In this document: piece by piece, positions 26,410 to 34,825 of the stretch | Layout of the letters: every line of letters starts with the position of its first letter | Position numbering within the stretch: position 1 is the stretch's first letter | Made by a program: the position numbers and the translations under genes | Notes under the pieces: model-generated | What the model was told of the DNA's origin: nothing | What the model saw: only the letters and a program-made list of their open reading frames with translations | Databases searched by the model: none | Assembly (NCBI RefSeq): GCF_000955805.1 | Contig: NZ_JYOA01000007.1 | Span: 170,264 to 210,634, forward strand | Direction: 5' to 3' | Length of the DNA stretch: 40,371 nucleotides | DNA from: Pseudomonas sp. 21 | GTDB lineage: Bacteria > Pseudomonadota > Gammaproteobacteria > Pseudomonadales > Pseudomonadaceae

Positions 26410-27273
26410 TCATCCCTTCCGGGTAAAGGCCAGAACGCGCTCATCGGCGACCGGTTCGAGCAGCGGGTGGTGCCAATCGGCGACCTCGCCCACTCCGATC
26501 ACCAGCAGTCCCCCAGGCGCCAGCCGCTCGGCCAGGCGATTGAGGATGTCCCGCCGCCGCCAGCGGCGGAAATAGATCAGCAGGTTCTGGCAAAAAATCA
26601 CGTCCATGCCGGACATTGGCGCCTTGGCCAGTTCCAGCACATTCAGCCGCGCGCAACAGACGCGCCCGGCGAGATCGGGTATCACACGGTATCGACCGTC
26701 ATCCTGCGCGCTGAAGTAGCGCGTGGCCAGTTCCGGGTCGATATCCGCAAGCTTGCGTGCCGCATACGTGGCCTCGCGCGCCCGATTGAGGGCGTTGAGG
26801 CTGATGTCGGTGCCGGTCACGCCGAACAGCGGCGCCAGACCGGCATCTTCCAGTACCTTGGCGGCCACCATGGCGAGGGAATAAGGCTCCTCGCCGCTGG
26901 AACAGCCGACGCTCCACAAGGCCAGCGGCCGGCTCGGGCCGACCTGTTCGAGGCGCTGGAGCAGGAAGCTTTCCAGCACGTCGAAGGATGCCTTGTGGCG
27001 AAAGAAACGGGTTTCCTGAACGGTGAGGCGGTCCAGCAGGTTCGACCATTCGACGGCGCCGCGCGGGCCATCGGTGACCTGGCGGTAATAGGTGCCATAG
27101 TCGGCGATACCCAGTTCGCGCATCCGCGCGCCCAGGCTGGTCTGCAGAAAGGCACGGCGCTGCTCGTTGACGACAACGCCGGTGCGGTCTTCCAACAGTG
27201 CCTGCCAGTCGCGGAAGTCCGCGGCCGACATGTCGGCCAACGGCTGCAACGACCAGACGCCACTTGCCTGCAT
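26410..27273 (-). CDS. pilK: CheR-like methyltransferase PilK
   Basis: A 287-residue S-adenosylmethionine-dependent methyltransferase that methylates glutamates on PilJ. The CheR N-terminal helical domain (about 10-90) is followed by the Rossmann domain with LWSVGCSSGEEPYSLAM (SAM-binding) and TGTDISLNALNRARE. The motif VIFCQNLLIYF lies where CheR proteins carry the 'xxCRNVLIYF' signature. The ATG at 27273 has GAGGGG 6 nt upstream; the frame extends to a TTG at 27291, which would include that ribosome site and is rejected. The gene lies 62 nt after pilJ and 24 nt before chpA. Confidence 0.94.
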   Translation of the reverse strand: MQASGVWSLQPLADMSAADFRDWQALLEDRTGVVVNEQRRAFLQTSLGARMRELGIADYGTYYRQVTDGPRGAVEWSNLLDRLTVQETRFFRHKASFDVLESFLLQRLEQVGPSRPLALWSVGCSSGEEPYSLAMVAAKVLEDAGLAPLFGVTGTDISLNALNRAREATYAARKLADIDPELATRYFSAQDDGRYRVIPDLAGRVCCARLNVLELAKAPMSGMDVIFCQNLLIYFRRWRRRDILNRLAERLAPGGLLVIGVGEVADWHHPLLEPVADERVLAFTRKG

Positions 27274-27335
27274 GTCGCGCCCCTCGCTCAAGATTGTCGT
27301 GCGCTACCCGGCAAAGAGCAGCGCACCTCCTCTGC

Positions 27336-29384
27336 TCAGGCCTGTTCGGCGGTGTCCGGCAGTTTGAAGCCGGATACGGAGTGGCGCATCTCGCCGGCCA
27401 TCTTGGCCAGGTTACCAATGCTGCGCGCGGTAGCGGTGGTACCGGCAGAGGTCTGCGAGGTGATCTCCTGGATCACGTTCATGGTGTTGGAAATGTGGCC
27501 GGCGGAGGAGGCCTGCTGACGGGCGGCGTTGGAGATGTTCTGGATCAACGCGGCCAGGGTCTTGGATACCTTCTCGATCTCTTCCAGGGACACACCGGCG
27601 TCCTGCGCCAGGCGGGCACCACGTACCACCTCGGAGGTGGTCTGTTCCATCGAGATCACCGCTTCGTTGGTGTCGGTCTGAATGGTCTTCACCAGCGCCT
27701 CGATCTGCTTGGTCGCAGCCGAAGAACGTTCCGCCAGGCGCTGTACTTCGTCCGCTACCACGGCGAAGCCGCGGCCCGCGTCGCCCGCCATGGACGCCTG
27801 GATCGCGGCGTTCAGGGCGAGGATGTTGGTCTGGTCGGCAATGTCGTTGATCAGGCTGACGATGTCACCGATCTCCTGGGACGATTCACCGAGGCGCTTG
27901 ATCCGCTTCGAAGTGTCCTGGATCTGCTCACGGATGTTGTCCATGCCGGTGATGGTGTTGTGCACCACTTCGTTGCCCTTGTTGGCGATGGCTACGGAAC
28001 GTTCCGCTACCGCCGAGGACTCGGAGGCGTTCGCCGATACCTGGTCAATGGACACGGCCATTTCGTTGATCGCGGCGGAGGCGCCGGCGATTTCCTGGGC
28101 CTGGTGCTCGGAAGCCTCGGCCAGATGCATGGCGGTGGCCTGGGTTTCCTGGGCGGCGGCGGCCACCTGCACGGCGGTCAGGTTGATGGTTTCCACCAGC
28201 TCGCGGAGCTGGTCGATGGAGTAGTTGATGGAGTCCGCGATCGCACCGGTGAAGTCCTCGGTTACCGTCGCGGCCACCGTCAGGTCACCGTCGGCGAGGT
28301 CGGCGATTTCGTCGAGCAGTCGCAGAATCGCCGCCTGGTTACGTTCGTTCTTCTCGGCGGTCTCGGCCAGTCGGCGGTTGGTCTCACGCACCATCACCAG
28401 GCCGATGAGGATGATCGCGCCCAGGGCGATGATACCCAGCGCGGCGCTGGCGACCTGGTTGAACACACGGCCTTCGGCCAGGTTCTCGAAGCCGGCGGCG
28501 AGGCTGGAAGCCTTGTCCAGCAGGGTCTGCGAGCCACCGAAGATGGTGTTGGCGGCTTCACGGACCTGGAACAGTTCCGGGGAGGTCTCGAGGATCTCGT
28601 CCACCGAGCCGGAGACGAATTCGAAGAGCTCGGCGATCTCGTTGAGGCGGTCCACCGCTTCGGCGTTGGTCACCTTGGAGATGCTCATCGCCGCGTTGCC
28701 TTCCTTCATGCCCTTCAGTACGCGGCCGAAGAGGCTGGCGTCACGACCGAAGCTGTCGGCGGCCTGCACGGAGTTCTCGTCACCAGCCAGCACCTTGTTC
28801 ACCGAGCCGAGGATACGTTCGGCCAGCAGCGACTGGCGCTGGGCTACCGCGACCTGGTCGGCCGGGGCGCCGTTTTCCAGCAGGATGTCAACGACCTCTT
28901 CGTACTCCACCTGCAGCTGCGGGATGGTTTCGGCGAGGGTCGCGGCTACCTGGTGCAGGGACAGTACGGTCTGTTCGCTGGCGAGGATGGAGTCGGCGTT
29001 CTTGCGCAGGGTGTCCCAGTCCTTCTGCACATCCGCCATCTGCGGTTGTACCGAATCCGGGCTCGGCGGCAGGCCGGTGCTCTCGTCACCCTTGGAGAGG
29101 ATGTTCCAGCGCTTCTCGAAGTCGTTGCGCGCTTCTTTCAGCAGCTTGAACGCCTCCGCCTTGCCCGCCGCGGCTTCCGTGGCGTTCTTGGCGATACGCT
29201 GGGACAGCACGCGCAGTTCGCCGGCATGGCCGATGTACTGCTTGTCGTGGTTCGCCTGGGTGTTTAGGTAAGCGAAGTTGGCGAACAGCAAGACGATCGC
29301 CACGATCAGGACCACGAAGAGTCCGAGGATCAGCGAGCTGCTACGCGCACCCGAAAAAAGACTGCCTGCCTTTATATTTTTCAT
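27336..29384 (-). CDS. pilJ: Type IV pilus chemoreceptor PilJ
   Basis: The membrane receptor of the Pil-Chp system. In P. aeruginosa it sits at the poles, contacts the pilin PilA and feeds surface and mechanical information to ChpA. Its 682 residues match that protein. TM1 is at about 18-38, two tandem PilJ-type helical periplasmic domains cover about 40-310, and TM2 is at about 312-333, followed by HAMP and a signalling coiled coil. The hairpin tip at about 517-545 reads [20 protein letters not shown]. It departs from the usual AIEAARAG of flagellar receptors, which is characteristic of PilJ and may insulate it from flagellar CheA/CheW. The start at 29384 ([10 protein letters not shown]) has GGGGG at 6 nt. 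A stable hairpin separates it from pilI. Confidence 0.97.
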   Translation of the reverse strand: MKNIKAGSLFSGARSSSLILGLFVVLIVAIVLLFANFAYLNTQANHDKQYIGHAGELRVLSQRIAKNATEAAAGKAEAFKLLKEARNDFEKRWNILSKGDESTGLPPSPDSVQPQMADVQKDWDTLRKNADSILASEQTVLSLHQVAATLAETIPQLQVEYEEVVDILLENGAPADQVAVAQRQSLLAERILGSVNKVLAGDENSVQAADSFGRDASLFGRVLKGMKEGNAAMSISKVTNAEAVDRLNEIAELFEFVSGSVDEILETSPELFQVREAANTIFGGSQTLLDKASSLAAGFENLAEGRVFNQVASAALGIIALGAIILIGLVMVRETNRRLAETAEKNERNQAAILRLLDEIADLADGDLTVAATVTEDFTGAIADSINYSIDQLRELVETINLTAVQVAAAAQETQATAMHLAEASEHQAQEIAGASAAINEMAVSIDQVSANASESSAVAERSVAIANKGNEVVHNTITGMDNIREQIQDTSKRIKRLGESSQEIGDIVSLINDIADQTNILALNAAIQASMAGDAGRGFAVVADEVQRLAERSSAATKQIEALVKTIQTDTNEAVISMEQTTSEVVRGARLAQDAGVSLEEIEKVSKTLAALIQNISNAARQQASSAGHISNTMNVIQEITSQTSAGTTATARSIGNLAKMAGEMRHSVSGFKLPDTAEQA

Positions 29385-29435
29385 ATTCGGCCCCCGCCTG
29401 GACCCACCACGATTACGAATTCCATGTCACAACAA

Positions 29436-29454
29436 GGGCCGGCAAAGCCGGCCC
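29436..29454 (-). other. Intra-operon hairpin between pilI and pilJ
   Basis: GGGCCGGC-AAA-GCCGGCCC, a perfect 8-bp GC stem in the 83-nt pilI-pilJ gap. In the transcribed (minus) sense it is followed by TTGTTGT rather than a clean T-run. It could attenuate, mark an RNA-processing point or protect a transcript end, and so set different levels of pilGHI and pilJK-chp. Confidence 0.65.
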
Positions 29455-29467
29455 AACCGGTCAAACG

Positions 29468-30004
29468 CTAGCTGGCGACATCCAGGAACCCCGGGTGCTG
29501 AGCCAGCGCATGCGGGCTGAACACGAGCCAGGGTTGCTCCCGGTGGAAGACGCCATGAATAAAGGGTTGCAGGACCGCTTCGAGGGGCGGCAGCTGCTCG
29601 GAGAAGGTGTCCACCGGGAAGTGCTGCATGCCGAACACCTCATCGACGATGAGGCCGGCGAAGACTTCCTGGTGTTCCACGACGAGCACGCGCCGCTGCT
29701 TGCGCAGAGGCGAAAGCTCCGCGCCGAGGAAGCCGCACAGGTCCATGATCGGCAACAGGCGGCCGCGCACGTTGGCGACCCCCTTCACCCAGTCACGGAC
29801 TCCGGGCAGCAGTGTGTAGCGCGGTTCGTGAAGAACCTCGCCGACCTCCCCCATGGGCGCCACGAACAGGCGCCCAGCCATGCGAAAGCCGATACCGTTC
29901 CAGCTCTGCACCACCTCGCGCTGGGCGGGCAGACCCGCGGCCAGCTGACGACAGCGCTGATCGATCTGGACGAGAACCTCGAAAGGACTCTGGACTTCCG
30001 CCAT
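29468..30004 (-). CDS. pilI: CheW-like coupling protein PilI
   Basis: A 178-residue CheW-domain protein that couples PilJ to ChpA. It is required for twitching and pilus assembly in P. aeruginosa, where it has the same length. The CheW fold is evident from IGFRMAGRLFVAPMGEVGEVL, then the GVANVRGRLLPIMDL motif (the conserved N/R-G-x-x-L/I-P strand), and VLVVEHQEVFAGLIVDEVFGM. The ATG at 30004 is preceded by an AAGG/AGGG-containing leader and an unusually AT-rich patch (TAATAATTAT at 30022-30031). It lies 53 nt after pilH. Confidence 0.95.
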   Translation of the reverse strand: MAEVQSPFEVLVQIDQRCRQLAAGLPAQREVVQSWNGIGFRMAGRLFVAPMGEVGEVLHEPRYTLLPGVRDWVKGVANVRGRLLPIMDLCGFLGAELSPLRKQRRVLVVEHQEVFAGLIVDEVFGMQHFPVDTFSEQLPPLEAVLQPFIHGVFHREQPWLVFSPHALAQHPGFLDVAS

Positions 30005-30057
30005 GCCGGCCCTGGCCTTCTCTAATAATTATGTTCGCTACGTGCAGGCAGGCTGAA

Positions 30058-30423
30058 TCAGCCGGCCAGCACCGAATTGATGGTCTTGAGCAGCGTCTCT
30101 TCGTCCACCGGCTTGGTCAGGTAGTCGCGAGCGCCCTGGCGCTTGCCCCAGACCTTGTCGGTCTCCTGGTCCTTGGTGGTGACGATGATCACCGGAATCG
30201 CGCTGGTTTCCGGGTCCTTGGACAGCTGACGGGTCGCCTGGAAGCCATTCAGGCCGGGCATGACGATGTCCATCAGGACGACGTCCGGCTTTTCCTGGCG
30301 AGCCAGGGCCACGCCATCGGCGCCATTTTCGGCCTTGAGCACCTGATGCGAGTGCTTTTCCAGCATCGCGGTCAGCTTGTACATCTCGGTCGGCGAGTCA
30401 TCAACAATCAGAATTCGAGCCAT
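30058..30423 (-). CDS. pilH: CheY-like response regulator PilH
   Basis: A 121-residue single-domain response regulator. In P. aeruginosa PilH opposes PilG, favouring pilus retraction or acting as a phosphate sink. The start at 30423 (MARILIVDDS) has GGGGA 5 nt upstream; an in-frame ATG four codons earlier is rejected. The receiver hallmarks are intact: Asp8-Asp9 acidic pair, phosphoacceptor Asp52 in VLMDIVMPG, a Thr in IIVTTKDQ, and Lys in YLTKPVDE. There is no output domain. It follows pilG by 46 nt, which contain a small GC hairpin. Confidence 0.97.
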   Translation of the reverse strand: MARILIVDDSPTEMYKLTAMLEKHSHQVLKAENGADGVALARQEKPDVVLMDIVMPGLNGFQATRQLSKDPETSAIPVIIVTTKDQETDKVWGKRQGARDYLTKPVDEETLLKTINSVLAG

Positions 30424-30450
30424 TGTGGTCCCCATACGGAATAGGCGTCA

Positions 30451-30466
30451 CCGGCGCTTGCGCCGG
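30451..30466 (-). other. Small GC hairpin between pilG and pilH
   Basis: CCGGCGC-TT-GCGCCGG, immediately after the pilG stop codon (30470-30472). It has no T-tract, so RNA stability or processing is more likely than termination. Confidence 0.5.
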
Positions 30467-30469
30467 ACT

Positions 30470-30877
30470 TCAGGAAGCGTGCTCCACCGGGGTGAAGTCG
30501 GGCACATGGGTCTTGATCGCGCCGAGCAGTTCTTCCTTGCTGAAGGGCTTGGTGAGGTACTGATCGGAACCGACGATGCGACCCTTGGCCTTGTCGAACA
30601 GGCCGTCCTTGGAGGACAGCATGATCACCGGCGTGGATTTGAATGCACTGTTGTTCTTGATCAGGGCGCAGGTCTGATAGCCATCCAGGCGCGGCATCAT
30701 GATGTCGACGAAGATGATGCTCGGATGGGTATCGGCGATCTTGGCCAGCGCGTCGAAGCCGTCGATGGCTGTAATGACATCGCAGCCGACTTTCTTCAGC
30801 AGGGTTTCAGCCGTGCGACGAATCGTCTTGGAATCGTCGATCACCATTACTTTCAAACCGTCGGAATGCTGTTCCAT
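30470..30877 (-). CDS. pilG: CheY-like response regulator PilG
   Basis: A 135-residue response regulator that promotes pilus extension and, with FimV and CyaB, raises cAMP during surface sensing in P. aeruginosa. The start at 30877 (MEQHSDGLKV) has AAGGG 5 nt upstream; a longer in-frame start at 30892 lies over that site and is rejected. The acidic pair in VMVIDDSKT, phosphoacceptor Asp58 in IFVDIMMPR, and Lys in YLTKPFSKEE are all intact. It is the first gene of the ten-gene Pil-Chp cluster, divergent from gshB across 280 nt that hold a sigma-54-like promoter and a tandem repeat. Confidence 0.98.
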   Translation of the reverse strand: MEQHSDGLKVMVIDDSKTIRRTAETLLKKVGCDVITAIDGFDALAKIADTHPSIIFVDIMMPRLDGYQTCALIKNNSAFKSTPVIMLSSKDGLFDKAKGRIVGSDQYLTKPFSKEELLGAIKTHVPDFTPVEHAS

Positions 30878-30928
30878 GTTCGCCCTTACCATCTCGGTGA
30901 GTCGTTTTTCCGCTTTTTATTTCAGTGC

Positions 30929-30943
30929 GCAAGCGCCCTGCCA
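30929..30943 (-). promoter_or_regulatory. Candidate sigma-54 (-24/-12) promoter for pilG
   Basis: On the minus strand this reads TGGCAGG-GCGC-TTGC, next base G. The known RpoN consensus is TGGCACG-N4-TTGC(A/T), so the invariant GG and GC are present with the exact 10-nt separation. The start would be near 30917, about 40 nt before the pilG ATG. pilA is RpoN-dependent in P. aeruginosa; use of sigma-54 at pilG is only an inference. Confidence 0.45.
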
Positions 30944-30960
30944 CCGTCGGGCTGCGACCC

Positions 30961-31003
30961 AATCGTGGGAACCTTTTACCACAATCGTCAGAATCTTTAC
31001 CAC
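30961..31003. repeat. Two-unit tandem repeat in the pilG-gshB control region
   Basis: On the minus strand two adjacent units (31003-30983 and 30982-30961; 21 and 22 nt) each start GTGGTAAA and end ACGATT, with one indel and three mismatches between them. They lie upstream of the candidate -24/-12 promoter of pilG. Their spacing of two helical turns suggests tandem binding of one regulator; its identity is unknown. Confidence 0.7.
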
Positions 31004-31157
31004 GCCCAGCAAATTCAGGCCATAAGACCCCGAACGCGCAGGCTTTTTCCTTGACCGAGCGCACATCCAGCGCCACCCTGAGCGTCCATTTTCAGCCTTT
31101 GTGGCGCGACCCCGAGTCGCAGCCGCAAGCCGACGAATTCCCCCAGGAGGACATCCC

Positions 31158-32120
31158 ATGAGCGTACGCCTCGGGATCGTGATGGACCCCATCGCGCAGA
31201 TCAGTTTCAAGAAGGACAGCTCGCTGGCCATGTTGCTGGCCGCCCAGGCCCGTGGCTGGCAGCTCTTCCATATGGAACAGCAGGATCTTTACCAGAAAGA
31301 GAACGTCGCCCGCGGTCGCATGCGCCCGCTCAAGGTGTTCTACGATCCGGCCCACTGGTTCGAACTGGAAGAGGAAGTCGACCAGCCGCTGTCGGACCTG
31401 GACGTGATCCTGATGCGCAAGGACCCGCCCTTCGACAACGAGTTCGTCTACTCCACCTACCTGCTGGAACAGGCCGAAACCGCCGGCACCCTCATCGTCA
31501 ACAAGCCGCAGAGCCTGCGTGACTGCAACGAGAAGTACTTCGCCACGCTGTTCCCGCAGTGCGCGCCGCCGACGGTGGTGAGCCGCCGGTCCGACATTCT
31601 CCGCGAATTCGCCGCGGAGCATCGTGACATCATTCTCAAACCCCTGGATGGCATGGGCGGATCGATGATCTTCCGCCACCGCGAAGGCGACCCGAACCTC
31701 TCGGTGATCCTCGAGACCCTGACCCGTCACGGCCAGGAGCAGGTCATGGCACAGCGCTACCTGCCGGCCATCAAGGACGGCGACAAGCGCATCCTGATGA
31801 TCGACGGCGAGCCGGTGGAGTACTGCCTGGCGCGCATCCCCGCCCAGGGCGAGACCCGCGGCAACCTCGCCGCCGGCGGCCGTGGCGTGGCCCAGCCGCT
31901 GACCGAGCGCGACCGCTGGATCGCCGCGCAGGTCGGTCCGGAGCTGCGCAAGCGCGGCCTGCTGTTCGTCGGCCTGGACGTGATCGGCGAGAACCTCACC
32001 GAGATCAACGTCACCAGCCCGACCTGCATCCGCGAGATCGATGCGGCCTACGACACGCGCATCGGTGAGAGACTGATGGCAGTCATCGACGAAAAGCTCA
32101 AGGCGCGCAGTGCGTCATAG
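31158..32120 (+). CDS. gshB: Glutathione synthetase GshB
   Basis: An ATP-grasp ligase that joins gamma-glutamylcysteine to glycine, the last step of glutathione synthesis. The 320 residues are typical of bacterial GshB. The start ATG at 31158 has an excellent AGGAGG 7 nt upstream; the frame extends further upstream but lacks a ribosome site there. The N-terminal domain begins VRLGIVMDPIAQISFKKDSS. The nucleotide grip includes DIILKPLDGMGGSMIFR, and metal/substrate residues occur in LLFVGLDVIGENLTEINVTSP. It is divergent from pilG. tonB3 follows after 56 nt. Confidence 0.96.
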   Translation: MSVRLGIVMDPIAQISFKKDSSLAMLLAAQARGWQLFHMEQQDLYQKENVARGRMRPLKVFYDPAHWFELEEEVDQPLSDLDVILMRKDPPFDNEFVYSTYLLEQAETAGTLIVNKPQSLRDCNEKYFATLFPQCAPPTVVSRRSDILREFAAEHRDIILKPLDGMGGSMIFRHREGDPNLSVILETLTRHGQEQVMAQRYLPAIKDGDKRILMIDGEPVEYCLARIPAQGETRGNLAAGGRGVAQPLTERDRWIAAQVGPELRKRGLLFVGLDVIGENLTEINVTSPTCIREIDAAYDTRIGERLMAVIDEKLKARSAS

Positions 32121-32176
32121 ACTTTTATAAGCCTCGTCGGCAGACTTCCGCCCCACCCTGGCCCCTGCGAACCGCA

Positions 32177-33070
32177 ATGAACGCTGCAACCCACCAAGAC
32201 TTCCCCGTGTCCTCCGGCGTACGTCCGGCGGACCGTCTGGGTTTCACCCTGTTCATTGCGGCCATCCTGCACGTGGCCGTGCTGCTGGGCGTGGGCTTCA
32301 CCATGCCCATGCCCAGCCAGCTGAGCAAGACGCTGGAAATCACCCTGGCCAGCTTCAAGAGCGACAAGGCGCCGGAGAAGGCCGACTACCTCGCCCAGAT
32401 GAACCAGCAGGGCAGCGGCACCCTGGAACACAAGGCGATCCCCAAGACCACCGAGCAGGCGCCGTTCCAGGACACCGAAGTCAAGAAAGTCTCCCCGCCG
32501 GCCACCCCGCGCCAGGCCAAGAGCCCGGAAGCGCCCAAGGCCACCGTCGCCACCCGCACCCCGCGCCCGGACAAGGTGCAGACCAAGCAGCAGACGCCCA
32601 AGGCCGAGACCGTCGCCAAGCCGGCGCCGCAGTTCGACTCCAGCCAGCTGTCGGCGGAAATCTCCAGCCTCGAGGCCGACCTTGCCCGCGAGCAACAGGC
32701 CTACGCCAAGCGCCCGCGCATCCACCGCCTGAGCGCCGCCTCGACCATGCGCGACAAGGGCGCCTGGTACAAGGAGGAATGGCGCAAGAAGATCGAGCGC
32801 ATCGGCAACCTCAACTACCCGGACGAAGCCCGCCGCCAGCGCATCTACGGCAGCCTGCGCCTGCTGGTGTCGATCAACCGCGACGGCTCCCTGTATGAAG
32901 TGCAGGTGCTGGAATCCTCCGGCCAGCCCACCCTGGACCAGGCCGCCCAGCGCATCGTGCGCCTGGCCGCGCCCTTCGCGCCCTTCTCCGGCGACCTGAA
33001 CGACATCGACCGCCTGGAAATCATCCGCACCTGGCGCTTCGAGCGTGGCGATCGCCTGTCCAGCAACTGA
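32177..33070 (+). CDS. tonB3: TonB-type energy transducer (TonB3)
   Basis: A 297-residue TonB homologue. The N-terminal anchor is at about 22-43 (FTLFIAAILHVAVLLGVGFT), with His32 at the place of the essential TonB anchor histidine. A Lys/Pro/Thr-rich periplasmic spacer follows (about 70-150). The C-terminal TonB domain is at about 205-297 (YPDEARRQRIYGSLRLLVSINRDGSLYEVQV ending in WRFERGD). In P. aeruginosa the syntenic gene is needed for twitching and surface pilus assembly rather than iron uptake, which fits its place beside the Pil-Chp cluster. No exbB/exbD is nearby. The ribosome site is weak, so coupling to gshB is likely. Confidence 0.9.
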   Translation: MNAATHQDFPVSSGVRPADRLGFTLFIAAILHVAVLLGVGFTMPMPSQLSKTLEITLASFKSDKAPEKADYLAQMNQQGSGTLEHKAIPKTTEQAPFQDTEVKKVSPPATPRQAKSPEAPKATVATRTPRPDKVQTKQQTPKAETVAKPAPQFDSSQLSAEISSLEADLAREQQAYAKRPRIHRLSAASTMRDKGAWYKEEWRKKIERIGNLNYPDEARRQRIYGSLRLLVSINRDGSLYEVQVLESSGQPTLDQAAQRIVRLAAPFAPFSGDLNDIDRLEIIRTWRFERGDRLSSN

Positions 33071-33080
33071 TCCGGCGCGC

Positions 33081-33097
33081 CCGGCAACCTTTGCCGG
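33081..33097 (+). terminator. Possible weak terminator after tonB3
   Basis: CCGGCAA-CCT-TTGCCGG (33081-33097), followed by CGCTTTCAAGTCTTGT. The 7-bp stem lies 10 nt after the tonB3 stop. The T-tract is interrupted, so it may only partly separate tonB3 from algH. Confidence 0.4.
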
Positions 33098-33145
33098 CGC
33101 TTTCAAGTCTTGTCCCTTTGGCCCCCAGGCCTGAAACTAGCCGGC

Positions 33146-33715
33146 ATGAAAAGCACAGCCGCCAGCTACCTCAAGCACCATTTCCTGATCGCCATGCCGC
33201 ACATGGCGGACTCGAACTTCGCCCAGACCGTCACCTACCTCGTGGAACACAACGAGCAGGGCGCCATGGGGCTGATCATCAACCGCCCCAGCGGCCTGAG
33301 CCTCGCCGATGTGCTCGAACAGTTGCGTCCGGACGAATTGCCTCCGGTGCGCTGCCAGGGCGTGACCATCTATACCGGCGGGCCGGTACAGACTGATCGC
33401 GGCTTCGTCCTGCACCCCGCCGGGCGCAGCTACCAGGCCACCCTGGAGCTGGGCGAGCTGTCGCTGTCCACCTCCCAGGACGTGCTGTTCGCCATCGCCG
33501 ACGGCAGCGGCCCGGCACAACACCTGATCACCCTCGGCTACGCCGGCTGGGAAGCCGGCCAACTGGAAGCCGAGCTGGCCGACAATGCCTGGCTGACCTG
33601 CCCCGCCGACCCCACGGTACTCTTCGATGTACCGGCCGAGCAGCGCCTGTCGGCGGCGGCCGAGCGCCTGGGGGTCAACCTCAGCCTGCTCACCGCCCAG
33701 GCCGGGCACGCCTGA
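33146..33715 (+). CDS. algH: UPF0301 family protein AlgH
   Basis: A 189-residue cytoplasmic protein of the YqgE/AlgH family. P. aeruginosa algH was first linked to alginate regulation, but the biochemical function remains unknown. The start at 33146 (MKSTAASYLKHHFLIAMPHM) gives the family length; the frame extends to 33110 but without conservation. Family blocks are intact: FAQTVTYLVEHNEQGAMGL, INRPSGL, GGPVQTDRGFVLH and a C-terminal LGYAGWEAGQLE. Its stop overlaps the ruvX start by one base (TGATG). The algH/yqgE-ruvX pair is conserved in many proteobacteria, which suggests a shared housekeeping role. Confidence 0.94.
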   Translation: MKSTAASYLKHHFLIAMPHMADSNFAQTVTYLVEHNEQGAMGLIINRPSGLSLADVLEQLRPDELPPVRCQGVTIYTGGPVQTDRGFVLHPAGRSYQATLELGELSLSTSQDVLFAIADGSGPAQHLITLGYAGWEAGQLEAELADNAWLTCPADPTVLFDVPAEQRLSAAAERLGVNLSLLTAQAGHA

Positions 33716-34149
33716 TGAGCAGCAAACCCCTGCGCCTGCTCCTGGGTTTCGACTATGGCACCAAGCAGATCGGCGTCGCCGTTGGCCAGGCCATCACCGG
33801 CCAGGCCCGCGAACTCTGCGTGCTCAAGGCCCAGAACGGCGTGCCGGACTGGAACCGCGTGGAAGCGCTGATCAAGGAATGGCAACCCGACGCCATCGTC
33901 GTCGGCCTGCCGCTGAACATGGACGGCACCCCCAGCGACATGAGCGAGCGCGCCGAGAAGTTCGCCCGCCGCCTGCACGGCCGCTACAACCTGCCGGTGC
34001 ACACCCACGACGAACGCCTGACCACCTACGCCGCCAAGGGCGAGCGCCTGGCCCAGGGCCAGACAGGCGGCTACCGCGAGCGCCCGGTGGACGCCCTGGC
34101 CGCCGCCCTGCTGCTGGAGGGCTGGCTGGCGGAGAACGCCCCTGCTTGA
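33715..34149 (+). CDS. ruvX: Pre-16S rRNA nuclease / Holliday junction resolvase-like RuvX (YqgF)
   Basis: A 144-residue RNase H-fold nuclease that processes the 5' end of 16S rRNA; the older name is putative Holliday junction resolvase. The three acidic active-site motifs are visible: Asp13 in LLGFDYGTKQIGVAV, the VVGLPLNMDG loop with the following SERAEKF, and THDERLTTYAA. A C-terminal VDALAAALLLEGWL helix closes the fold. It overlaps algH by one base, so translation is coupled. A gap of 118 nt before pyrR contains an interrupted CGGACC/GGTCCG inverted repeat (34190-34216) whose role is unclear. Confidence 0.95.
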   Translation: MSSKPLRLLLGFDYGTKQIGVAVGQAITGQARELCVLKAQNGVPDWNRVEALIKEWQPDAIVVGLPLNMDGTPSDMSERAEKFARRLHGRYNLPVHTHDERLTTYAAKGERLAQGQTGGYRERPVDALAAALLLEGWLAENAPA

Positions 34150-34267
34150 CCTGCGGCAGAGCCCCTTGGGCCAAAGCCGCTAAGCTTGCCGGACCACTCC
34201 TTCCCGGAACGGTCCGCCCCGATGGCCGCCCGTGCCGGGTGGCCTCGCCAACCGAACCGGAGACGTC

Positions 34268-34780
34268 ATGACCCTGCCCAGCCCCGCCGAACTCATCCCC
34301 CGCATGGCCACCGACCTGCGCAACTACCTCGCGCAGCGCGGCATCGACTCGCCCCGCTTCGTCGGCATCCACACCGGCGGCATCTGGGTCGCCCAGGAAC
34401 TGCTCAAGGCACTGGGCAGCGACGAGATCCTCGGCATCCTCGACGTCTCCTTCTACCGCGACGATTTCACCCGCAGCGGCCTGCACCCGCAGGTCCGTCC
34501 GTCGGAACTGCCCTTCGAGATCGACGGCCAGCACCTGATCCTGGTGGACGACGTGCTGATGAGCGGCCGGACCATCCGCGCCGCGCTCAACGAGCTGTTC
34601 GACTACGGCCGCCCGGCCAGCGTGACCCTGGTCAGCCTGGTGGACCTGAACAAGCGCGAACTGCCGATTCGTCCGGATGTCGTCGGCGAAACCCTGTCAT
34701 TGGCACCCAACGAGCGGGTAAAATTGCGCGGTCCCGCACCACTCGTCCTCGAGCGCACGCTTCTCAGCACCGCGCTGTAA
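34268..34780 (+). CDS. pyrR: Bifunctional pyr operon regulator / uracil phosphoribosyltransferase homologue PyrR
   Basis: A 170-residue type I phosphoribosyltransferase-fold protein. The ATG at 34268 has GGAG 6 nt upstream and gives the same length as P. aeruginosa PyrR. The PRPP-binding signature [18 protein letters not shown] (about 95-112) is intact, and [10 protein letters not shown] occupies the flexible-loop/phosphate site. In Bacillus PyrR attenuates pyr transcription at an anti-antiterminator. I see no such attenuator in the 45 nt before pyrB or the 118 nt before pyrR. Pseudomonad PyrR acts in pyrimidine control by a different route and is not known as a major uracil phosphoribosyltransferase. 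Confidence 0.95.
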   Translation: MTLPSPAELIPRMATDLRNYLAQRGIDSPRFVGIHTGGIWVAQELLKALGSDEILGILDVSFYRDDFTRSGLHPQVRPSELPFEIDGQHLILVDDVLMSGRTIRAALNELFDYGRPASVTLVSLVDLNKRELPIRPDVVGETLSLAPNERVKLRGPAPLVLERTLLSTAL

Positions 34781-34825
34781 CTCCGCGCGCCCGGACATCC
34801 ACCCCCAACTTTCAGGGCCTGCCAC

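Noticed and set aside
34150..34825. A PyrR-type attenuator in the pyr region
   Set aside because: No terminator/antiterminator pair or leader peptide is visible before pyrR or pyrB, only an interrupted 6-bp inverted repeat at 34190-34216.
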